A DNA stretch of 13,059 bases from positions 1-13,059 of the forward strand of contig JABDBU010000017.1 of NCBI GenBank assembly GCA_013288455.1, written 5' to 3'. Positions 7,041 through 13,059 of this stretch are shown one piece after another; position 1 is the first letter of the stretch, and each line of letters starts with the position of its first letter. Under the pieces are notes generated by a model, which was not told where the DNA came from, did no database searches, and saw only the letters and a list, made by a program, of their open reading frames with translations. A program made the translations under genes and the position numbers. This DNA comes from Gammaproteobacteria bacterium. GTDB taxonomy: Bacteria > Pseudomonadota > Gammaproteobacteria > Diplorickettsiales > Diplorickettsiaceae.

Positions 7041-8050
7041 CTTTATGGAATAAAAATTTTATTGCCTATGTGTTATGGCCCCTGTCTATGCTTTATTACG
7101 GCGTTGTCTCCTTACGTCGCAAACTTTACCAACTGTTTGCAAAGCAAACCACACGTTTTTCTGTACCCGTCATTGTCATAGGGAATATAACGGTAGGAGG
7201 CTCCGGAAAAACACCGTTATTGATAGAGCTAGCAAATTTTTTACAAAAAAAGGGCTGGCGCCCTGGTATCATTAGCCGTGGTTATGGCGGAAAAGCCGCT
7301 ACCTACCCTGTTCGTGTATATACCAAAAGCAACCCACGTGAAGTAGGTGATGAACCAATACTGATAGTCAGGCACACGGCTTGCCCCACGATGGTGGATC
7401 CAAAGCGCCGCCGGGGTGTGCAAGCATTATTAAAAAAGACAAATTGTAATATCATCCTGAGCGACGATGGTTTGCAACACTTAGCATTAAGCCGGAACAT
7501 TGAAATCCTCGTTATTGACGGACAACGTCGCTTTGGCAATGGTTTTTGCTTACCGGCGGGACCTTTACGCGAACCAGTGTCTCGATTAAAAGAGGTTGAC
7601 TTGGTCGTTAGCAAGGGCACGGCTTTGCCGAATGAATTTGCAATGCTTCTAATTCCTGATCATTTTTATCAACTCATGTACCCCGACAATAAAAAAAATG
7701 CAGTCTATTTTCATGGAAAAAACCTTCATGCCGTCGCCGGTATTGGGTATCCAGAGCAATTTTTTGCTGGATTACGTACACTTGGCCTTAGCTTTACTGA
7801 ACACCCGTTTCCAGATCACCATTTTTTTAGACCTCGTGACTTGCATTACGGTGAAGATGCCATCATATTAATGACAGAGAAAGACGCTATTAAGTGCGAG
7901 GGGTTAACAGACGCAAGGCTATGGTGCTTGAAAATAAAAACAAAACTAGATGAAAGCTTTTATACCACATTATTACACCGCATCGTTACAGTAAGCGATC
8001 CAAAATCTTCCGTAAGCTCGTCTCGATATCCGTCTTTGGTTGCCAATTGA
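7034..8050 (+). CDS. lpxK: Tetraacyldisaccharide 4'-kinase
   Basis: Phosphorylates the 4' position of the tetraacyldisaccharide-1-phosphate to form lipid IVA, at the cytoplasmic face of the inner membrane. The protein has 338 residues. A hydrophobic membrane-associated N-terminal helix (WPLSMLYYGVVSL, 15-27) is followed by the P-loop VIGNITVGGSGKTP (48-61), ISRGYGGK (80-87), GDEP (105-108), the SDDGLQH motif (143-149), RRFGNGFCLPAGPLREP and, near the C-terminus, AGIGYPEQFF and LMTEKDAIKC. The start is GTG 7034: it gives the normal N-terminus, and an AAGG lies only 2 nt upstream, so translation probably depends on coupling with the overlapping upstream small gene. The last roughly 20 residues, from about SDPKSSV onward, extend past the usual family end and are read through the antisense of the facing dehydrogenase gene (65-bp tail-to-tail overlap). 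Confidence 0.95.
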   Translation: MLTLWNKNFIAYVLWPLSMLYYGVVSLRRKLYQLFAKQTTRFSVPVIVIGNITVGGSGKTPLLIELANFLQKKGWRPGIISRGYGGKAATYPVRVYTKSNPREVGDEPILIVRHTACPTMVDPKRRRGVQALLKKTNCNIILSDDGLQHLALSRNIEILVIDGQRRFGNGFCLPAGPLREPVSRLKEVDLVVSKGTALPNEFAMLLIPDHFYQLMYPDNKKNAVYFHGKNLHAVAGIGYPEQFFAGLRTLGLSFTEHPFPDHHFFRPRDLHYGEDAIILMTEKDAIKCEGLTDARLWCLKIKTKLDESFYTTLLHRIVTVSDPKSSVSSSRYPSLVAN

Positions 8051-9002
8051 GATAATCTTTAGCGTTTTTAATCGATGGCACACGACGCTCCATATCTTGA
8101 TAACCCTTTCCATAGTAGCTATCCGCCGTTACACTTTTTAACTGGGTTCGCTGCGCCATATCAGCATATTTGGGATACGATTGCATTTGTTCAATTAACA
8201 ACTCTGCAAGTTTACGAATAGAAATATCGTTTTTGGGATTGCCTATATTAAAAATTCGCTGCTCAGCACATCCTTGCTCGTTAGTGATTATCCTTAGCAG
8301 CGCTTCTATACCATCGTCTATATCTATAAAACTGCGCCTCTGCTGACCACCAGCCACCAGTTGAATCGCTTCTCCACGTAAAATATTGCCAATAAACTGA
8401 CTAACGACTCGTGAACTACCAAGTGCAGGATTATGCGGGTCATCGAGCTTTGCACCTATCCAATTAAAAGGTCTAAATAATGTATAGGACAATTGATCAC
8501 ATACACCGTAAGCATGGATGACTCTATCTAACAACTGCTTGCTACAAGAATAAATCCAACGTGATCGATGAATGGGTCCCAAGACAAAATTACTGGTTTG
8601 CTCATCGAACTCTTCATCACTACACATACCATAAACTTCTGATGTAGAAGGAAAAACGACGCGCTTTTTATGCTGTACGCAAAGACGAACAATCTTTAGA
8701 TTCGCCTCAAAATCCAATTCAAAGATAATTAATGGATTTTTTACGTAAGTCACAGGCGTGGCAATGGCCACCAAAGGTAGCACAACATCACAACGTTGAA
8801 TTTGTTGTTCTATCCAAGCGGTTTCCTGGCAGATATCCCCGCGTCTGAATTGTAAACGGGGATCTGTCAAAAAATTTCTAATTTTATCAGCGTGCAAATC
8901 CAAGCCAGCGAAAGTCCAGTCTTTTTTCGTTAGTAAAGCTTGTTCTAACAGGTGACTACCAATAAAACCATTGATACCGAGAATTAATACTTTTAAACTC
9001 AT
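7986..9002 (-). CDS. Stand-alone ArnA dehydrogenase domain (UDP-glucuronate decarboxylase)
   Basis: Oxidatively decarboxylates UDP-glucuronate to UDP-4-keto-pentose using NAD+, the first committed step to L-Ara4N for lipid A. The 338-residue protein aligns over its whole length with the C-terminal half of E. coli ArnA. Visible: Rossmann motif GINGFIG (9-15), LPLVAIATP (75-83), STSEVYGMCSD with S121/E122, WIYSCSKQ with Y151 and K155, LFRPFNWIG, and YYGKGYQDMERRVPSI with R307. E122 and R307 correspond to the Glu and Arg reported as important for ArnA decarboxylation. The N-terminal formyltransferase half of ArnA is absent. The start is ATG 9002, at the beginning of the Rossmann fold; an upstream in-frame start (9065) would add 21 unrelated residues and overlap the divergent gene. 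The 3' end overlaps lpxK tail to tail. A relative such as UDP-xylose synthase is less likely given the ArnA-specific motifs. Confidence 0.9.
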   Translation of the reverse strand: MSLKVLILGINGFIGSHLLEQALLTKKDWTFAGLDLHADKIRNFLTDPRLQFRRGDICQETAWIEQQIQRCDVVLPLVAIATPVTYVKNPLIIFELDFEANLKIVRLCVQHKKRVVFPSTSEVYGMCSDEEFDEQTSNFVLGPIHRSRWIYSCSKQLLDRVIHAYGVCDQLSYTLFRPFNWIGAKLDDPHNPALGSSRVVSQFIGNILRGEAIQLVAGGQQRRSFIDIDDGIEALLRIITNEQGCAEQRIFNIGNPKNDISIRKLAELLIEQMQSYPKYADMAQRTQLKSVTADSYYGKGYQDMERRVPSIKNAKDYLNWQPKTDIETSLRKILDRLL

Positions 9003-9054
9003 TTTTTTCCATTGATACTCAACGCTAGAAAATTGGCCCCACTCTACGTAACTT

Positions 9055-9783
9055 ATGCATAACACTCAACTGCTTCCGTGGGATACTGAGATGTTGGGCG
9101 TGCGCGTCGCAAAAATTCTCTCTACGCACTTGCATGTAGAGGAACTGAAACAATCTTTGCAGCAACTCAAAGCACAAGGAATAGAATTGGTTTATTGGGT
9201 ATTTGATAGCCCAGAACTGGCTTCGAAAGAAGCTGCCATTGCTTGCGGCGGTTTTTTCGTTGATGAAAAAATAACCTACTCTCTCGATTTAATCACACTG
9301 CCCCCCTTACCATTTCCTTACCCAGAGATAGGGATTTATATGGATTCAGTTGCTAATTCAGAACTTATCGCTTTAGCCATGGAAATCGTACCATTTTCAC
9401 GCTTTAGCCGCGACCCTCACCTCAGTGCACAACAGGTTAACAGATTGTATACAGCCTGGATTGGCAACGCTTGCAAAAAGCTCGTTGCCAAGATCATTTT
9501 AGTTGCTCGAGCCCACAACATCTTAGGAACGGTCAGCGGAATGGTTAGCATCGATGACAAACAAGGTCGCGCTGATTTAAGTTTGCTGGCAGTGGCTCCA
9601 CTATACCGACATAGAGGTATCGGTAAACGCTTAGTTTATGCAGCTCACGCATGGTGTATCGCGCACGACTACTCTATGAGCCAAGTCGTTACGCAGCAAA
9701 CTAATCCAAGGGCGCGTCATTTGTATGAAAGCTGTGGTTACCAACAAGAGAAAATAGAATATTTTTATCACTTCTGGCTATAG
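9055..9783 (+). CDS. WecD-like GNAT N-acetyltransferase
   Basis: Probable acetyl-CoA-dependent acyltransferase acting on an amino sugar. The 242-residue protein has the two-part WecD layout: an N-terminal lobe opening with LPWDTEMLGVRVAKI (7-21; compare WENAFFGVNSAI in E. coli WecD), SRFSRDPHLSAQQVNRLYTAW (115-135; compare SRF...GRFYAQW), and a C-terminal GNAT domain. The acetyl-CoA motif A is LLAVAPLYRHRGIGKRLV (177-194; R-x-x-G-x-G at 185-190), and NPRARHLYESCGY (217-229) supplies the usual late Tyr. WecD acetylates the 4-amino group of dTDP-Fuc4N in enterobacterial common antigen synthesis. No other such gene is here, and this one sits between the ArnA dehydrogenase and ArnD. An in-frame stop lies just before the ATG, so the start is fixed, although no Shine-Dalgarno is visible. 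Substrate unknown; a UDP-4-amino-pentose is my hypothesis. Confidence 0.85.
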   Translation: MHNTQLLPWDTEMLGVRVAKILSTHLHVEELKQSLQQLKAQGIELVYWVFDSPELASKEAAIACGGFFVDEKITYSLDLITLPPLPFPYPEIGIYMDSVANSELIALAMEIVPFSRFSRDPHLSAQQVNRLYTAWIGNACKKLVAKIILVARAHNILGTVSGMVSIDDKQGRADLSLLAVAPLYRHRGIGKRLVYAAHAWCIAHDYSMSQVVTQQTNPRARHLYESCGYQQEKIEYFYHFWL

Positions 9784-9828
9784 GGCGCCTCTAGAAATTA
9801 ATCATAGATAAGCATTCGGACTGGTTAT

Positions 9829-10734
9829 TCACTTTAAAATCGCTAGCGTGCCAGACCGTCCCTCAACAGTGCCTTGGGTCAGTTCACAAATCGGAATCGT
9901 TTCACGATTGATTAAGCAAGCCTCGGCAGTGGTTTGTAGGGTTTGGAATTGTACGGCTTGCTGCTGAGCCTTCTTTAAAAATTTTGTAAAAAAATCCAAA
10001 TATTTCATCCCTTCCATTTCGGCATGAATAGTTAACACGTTGACAACATCGTCTTGCAGTAAACTTAGGTAATACGCATCGAGGGTAGCCAATGGAAATT
10101 CTGGACGTCCGAGTAGCTCATCTAATGTCGGTAAATTAGTCGGGATTTGTAGCGTTTTAAACCGTGTTATACCTACTTTAGGAAAACACGGATAGAGACC
10201 CCGCGCATCACTACCATATAACAAACCCGCGGAATCATAGACCGCTAAACTATAAGCATTCGCTTGCCAACCTGCTGCTCCTGCCACCAGGGGTGCACGT
10301 GAAAATATTCGTAAAAATTCATCATAGGCTTTTTTGAACTCTTTCCTCACCTGCTCCTGTGACCAGGCATGCAATTCATCTTGCCACAGGATATGATCAT
10401 AACAATGAATTCCAACTTCATGTCCCGACTGAGCGGTTTGTCGTATTACTGCCGCACAACGCCGTCCTATATGTGGTCCTGGCCATAGCACTCCATTGAG
10501 CAGTGTACCTAGGCCATAAACACTAACGACATGGGTACGTGCGACTTTAGAGAGAAATCCAGGGCGAAAGATGCGCTTAATCGCGCGTCCTGTATTATCT
10601 GGCCCCAGAGAAAATAAAAAAGTGGCCGGGATAGTCAATCGTTCCAACAAGTGGACAAGATTTGGCACGCCTACGCGAGTCCCTCTTTCCGTATCGACAT
10701 CGATCTTAATAGCTATTATCTTACTTTTTAGCAT
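9829..10734 (-). CDS. arnD: ArnD-type polyprenyl-phosphate amino-sugar deformylase
   Basis: Removes the N-formyl group from undecaprenyl-phosphate-Ara4FN so that Ara4N can be exported and transferred to lipid A; polysaccharide deacetylase (NodB-fold) family at the inner membrane. The protein has 301 residues (E. coli ArnD 296). Motifs: KIDVDTERGTRVGVP (10-24) with the N-terminal catalytic/metal Asp residues, SLGPDNTGR (42-50), the metal-site HEVGIHCYDH (His at 105, 110, 114), AGAAGWQAN (151-159), GSDARG (174-179), LPTLDELLGR (201-210) and TIHAEMEG with H237. E. coli reads GWRAD where this has GWQAN. The start ATG overlaps arnC by 14 bp; AAGGA (10746-10750) lies 11 nt upstream. It converges on the GNAT gene with 45 bp between. 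Deacetylase activity is a possible alternative. Confidence 0.92.
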   Translation of the reverse strand: MLKSKIIAIKIDVDTERGTRVGVPNLVHLLERLTIPATFLFSLGPDNTGRAIKRIFRPGFLSKVARTHVVSVYGLGTLLNGVLWPGPHIGRRCAAVIRQTAQSGHEVGIHCYDHILWQDELHAWSQEQVRKEFKKAYDEFLRIFSRAPLVAGAAGWQANAYSLAVYDSAGLLYGSDARGLYPCFPKVGITRFKTLQIPTNLPTLDELLGRPEFPLATLDAYYLSLLQDDVVNVLTIHAEMEGMKYLDFFTKFLKKAQQQAVQFQTLQTTAEACLINRETIPICELTQGTVEGRSGTLAILK

Positions 10735-11686
10735 CGGGTCGGCTGTCCTTGCTTCGGCTTTCTACAACTTCTTTAATAAAATACCGAGGACGTCGTCGCA
10801 CTTCCTGATAAATACGGCCAATGTACTCCCCAATAATCCCCAAGCCCATTAAACTGATCCCAATGAGCAAAAATAGGATAGCAAAAAGTGTAAAAACGCC
10901 TTCAACCTCTGGGCCTATTATGACTCGACGCAAAAACATATAAACCACAAACAATCCACTCAAAACTGAAACCAAGAGCCCAAACACGGTAAAAACCTGT
11001 AACGGTAGCAAAGAAATCCCCGTCATTAAATCAAAATTGAGTCGTAATAAACGATACAAACTATATTTGGATTTTCCAGCCCAACGTGCTTCGTGACGCA
11101 CTTCTATTTCGGTAGGATAACTTGAAAGACGATACGCTTGCACAGGGATGAAAAGTGAAATTTCCTTACTTAGCACGATCAGCGCGATCAAAGAACGTCG
11201 ATAAGCCCTTAACATACAACCTTGATCGCTCAAGCGAATCTTAGTCATTTTATAGCGTAGCCAATTATTGAGTTTGGAAGCATAGTGTCGAAACGATGTA
11301 TCTTGACGTTCCTTACGCACACCACCAACATAGTCATGCCCTGCTTCTATCGCTTGAACTAACGCAGAAATTTCCTCCGGTGGATTTTGTAGATCAGCAT
11401 CTAAAGTTACAATTATTTCTCCACGCACACGCTCAAAACCCGCCATCACCGCCATCTGCTGTCCAAAGTTATTAGTAAAGTGAATGATACGAATTTGCTC
11501 AGGACGTCGTTTATGTAACTCATTGAGGATCTCGTATGAATTATCTTGACTACCATCGTTGATAAATATTATCTCATAAGGCTGCCCGAGCTTATCCAAG
11601 CTCGCTGTCAAACGTTGATAGAGTTGCTCTAAATTTCCCGATTCATTGTAAACCGGAATAACTACACTGAGATAAGGCGTTATCAT
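10721..11686 (-). CDS. arnC: Undecaprenyl-phosphate 4-deoxy-4-formamido-L-arabinose transferase
   Basis: Family 2 glycosyltransferase that loads UDP-Ara4FN onto undecaprenyl phosphate at the cytoplasmic side of the inner membrane. The 321 residues match E. coli ArnC (322) in length and layout: GT-A domain with SVVIPVYNES (7-16), NDGSQDNS (43-50), NNFGQQMAVMAGF (72-84), LDADLQNPPEE with the DxD at 96-98, GCMLRAYRR (156-164), KSKYSLYRL (205-213), then two C-terminal membrane helices (about 231-253 and 263-287) and the conserved GEYIGRIYQEVRRRPRYF (286-303). The start ATG has AGAGGA (plus-strand 11693-11698) 6 nt upstream. It begins 25 bp after arnT ends and overlaps arnD by 14 bp, so the three form an operon. 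Related dolichol-phosphate-type transferases (GtrB, FlmF) are the main alternative, but the operon partners favour ArnC. Confidence 0.93.
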   Translation of the reverse strand: MITPYLSVVIPVYNESGNLEQLYQRLTASLDKLGQPYEIIFINDGSQDNSYEILNELHKRRPEQIRIIHFTNNFGQQMAVMAGFERVRGEIIVTLDADLQNPPEEISALVQAIEAGHDYVGGVRKERQDTSFRHYASKLNNWLRYKMTKIRLSDQGCMLRAYRRSLIALIVLSKEISLFIPVQAYRLSSYPTEIEVRHEARWAGKSKYSLYRLLRLNFDLMTGISLLPLQVFTVFGLLVSVLSGLFVVYMFLRRVIIGPEVEGVFTLFAILFLLIGISLMGLGIIGEYIGRIYQEVRRRPRYFIKEVVESRSKDSRPDAKK

Positions 11687-11692
11687 GGCAAG

Positions 11693-11698
11693 TCCTCT
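11693..11698 (-). promoter_or_regulatory. Shine-Dalgarno of arnC
   Basis: AGAGGA on the minus strand, 6 nt before the arnC ATG. It is the clearest ribosome binding site in the window and lies in the 25-bp gap after arnT. Confidence 0.7.
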
Positions 11699-11711
11699 TT
11701 GGATGTAATGC

Positions 11712-13059
11712 TTATTGATTTTTTTTCTTTATAGGTTGATTGCTTAGTAAAATATCGCGGGGTGTCGTTGCAATCAAGTAAGTTGTCCCTTGCTGTAGTG
11801 TTCGATAGGAAGCTTTATCCGTTATCACAAAGACTCGCTGTCGACTATGCCACAGAGACCAAAAACGAGCCGCCGACAACATCCATTGAGTGGTATCCTG
11901 GTGTTGCATACCAAAATTCAATTCACCAACAACATCTACTGTCAAAACACGATGATTGACATAAAAGGGTAAGTCTTGATAATAATTTCTGTAGGAAACT
12001 ATTTTATCGTGGGGCTGCAACAGAGGTTGCAAGACCTGGACTAGCGGTTTAATTGAACGTATATCGACTCGAGGAATACCGGTAGAAAAAACAATAAAGC
12101 TGATGGCACTTCCACATGCCAGCCAGATAAAAGTGGCTTTTATTCCATATTGCACATAAAAAATCACCGCTGCCACACTTGTTAAAAGAAAAATACCATA
12201 ACCCGCTAACACAAATGGAATGCCTGGTTTCGCTAGATCAGCGGCATGGGAACACCGTAACCACAATATGCCCAGTACGCCAAAAAACAACCAAATGCAA
12301 GGTAGTGAAATAACACCCCATTTGATCCCTGAAGACCGTTGGTCAAAATGAATAGACAAATAATTCCCGGTTAATAGAGCCAATGCAGGAAACATAGGTA
12401 AAATATAGGGAATTAATTTAGAATGAGAAAAGGAAAAAAAAACAAAAATAACGACTATCCAGAGTAATACAAATACTTGCGTGCTCTTTTGTTGAAGTTG
12501 TAGTCGCGTACCAGGCCAACCTTCCGCCACAGCCTGCAATAAAAAAGCAATCCACGGTAAAAATCCAGCGATAAGGATGGGAATAAAAAACCAATTCGGC
12601 TGATAACGCTGTGCAATTAAGGTCGAATAACGTAAAAATTGCTGATCAATAAAATAAAATTGTAAAAATTCAGGATTTTTGTATTGAACGAGCACATGCC
12701 AAGGCAAAACTATCAATAAAAATAATATAATTCCACTATAAATATAACATTTATTTAATATACGCCACTGATGTGTCAGTAAAATCCAGAGCCCAACGAT
12801 CGTTACTGGAAATATAATACCCACTAAACCCTTAGTCAACACTGCCAAAGCGGACAAACCATAGGCGGCATAACATAGACAACGACGCTTACCACCTAGC
12901 GGAAATTTTACTGCCACTAAAAAAGCCAGTAGGCTTCCCGACAGACACACCGATAGGCACATATCGAGAGTTACCATACGAGCCAAAGCGAAATACAGTA
13001 GGCTCGTGGCTAGCACAATGCTGCTGAGTAAGCCGGTACGTCGATTAAATAGCAGCCGC
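11712..13059 (-). CDS. arnT: ArnT-type lipid A aminoarabinose transferase (5'-partial)
   Basis: Integral membrane glycosyltransferase (GT-C fold, GT83/PMT-like) that moves L-Ara4N from undecaprenyl phosphate to lipid A phosphate on the periplasmic side. The frame stays open to the right edge: codons beyond the GTG at 13016 read RLLFNRRTGLLSSI, typical of the family, so the start is outside. 448 residues are visible (E. coli ArnT 550). Visible: VTLDM, LTKGLVGIIFPV, LPWHVLVQYKNPEFLQFYF, QRYQPNWFFIPILIAGFLPW and SHSKLIPYILPMFPALALL, each with a counterpart in E. coli ArnT (for example MTKGFLALAVPV and SVAKGKLPTYILS). About nine hydrophobic helices precede a soluble C-terminal periplasmic domain of roughly 120 residues. 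The N-terminal loop with the catalytic acidic residue is outside the window, so the exact donor sugar is inferred from arnC/arnD downstream. A generic GT39 mannosyltransferase-like enzyme remains possible. Confidence 0.87.
   Translation of the reverse strand, partial: RLLFNRRTGLLSSIVLATSLLYFALARMVTLDMCLSVCLSGSLLAFLVAVKFPLGGKRRCLCYAAYGLSALAVLTKGLVGIIFPVTIVGLWILLTHQWRILNKCYIYSGIILFLLIVLPWHVLVQYKNPEFLQFYFIDQQFLRYSTLIAQRYQPNWFFIPILIAGFLPWIAFLLQAVAEGWPGTRLQLQQKSTQVFVLLWIVVIFVFFSFSHSKLIPYILPMFPALALLTGNYLSIHFDQRSSGIKWGVISLPCIWLFFGVLGILWLRCSHAADLAKPGIPFVLAGYGIFLLTSVAAVIFYVQYGIKATFIWLACGSAISFIVFSTGIPRVDIRSIKPLVQVLQPLLQPHDKIVSYRNYYQDLPFYVNHRVLTVDVVGELNFGMQHQDTTQWMLSAARFWSLWHSRQRVFVITDKASYRTLQQGTTYLIATTPRDILLSNQPIKKKNQ

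Noticed and set aside
9003..9065. Longer start for the ArnA-DH gene at 9065
   Set aside because: The added 21 residues have no counterpart in ArnA, precede the Rossmann fold, and would overlap the divergent acetyltransferase start.
10571..10852. Plus-strand open frame across the arnC/arnD junction
   Set aside because: Antisense to two well-identified genes; the apparent hydrophobic stretch is a by-product of their codons.
1..13059. CRISPR arrays, tRNA/rRNA genes, insertion sequences, phage or toxin-antitoxin genes
   Set aside because: Looked for by eye on both strands; no regularly spaced repeats, cloverleaf-like genes, transposase motifs or terminal inverted repeats were seen.

Overview
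The window is chromosomal DNA, visibly AT-rich and densely coded, from a gammaproteobacterium. PcnB, Pgi, RpoD and LpxK all align best, from memory, with gammaproteobacterial versions. The fused FolK-FolP enzyme (a form I know from Francisella) and the AT-rich coding suggest an intracellular or host-associated lineage such as the Legionellales/Coxiellaceae. That placement is inference, not proof. No mobile element, phage gene, CRISPR array, tRNA or rRNA was recognised.

Left part (1-4778): the 3' portion of pcnB (poly(A) polymerase, cut by the window edge) overlaps pgi (glucose-6-phosphate isomerase) by 4 bp. A 571-bp convergent spacer follows, with only one doubtful minus-strand reading frame that contains no ATG. 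Next, on the minus strand, is a fused folate enzyme (HPPK-DHPS, folKP).

Middle part (4779-8050): a divergent spacer leads into rpoD (housekeeping sigma-70). It is followed at once by a 46-codon single-TM protein that looks like CcmD. That gene overlaps by 7 bp a GTG-started lpxK (lipid A 4'-kinase), so the three are probably one transcription unit.

Right part (7986-13059): a lipid A aminoarabinose (L-Ara4N) cluster in an unusual arrangement. On the minus strand, reading inward from the right edge, are arnT (5' end outside the window), arnC and arnD. Then comes a plus-strand WecD-like GNAT acetyltransferase, and then on the minus strand a stand-alone copy of the ArnA C-terminal dehydrogenase/decarboxylase domain. 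The ArnA formyltransferase domain, ArnB and ArnE/F are not in the window. LpxK installs the 4'-phosphate that ArnT commonly decorates, so lpxK and the arn genes concern the same site on lipid A. The strongest hypothesis here is that a WecD-like N-acyltransferase takes part in a variant 4-amino-sugar pathway in which the usual formylation step has moved elsewhere or been replaced.
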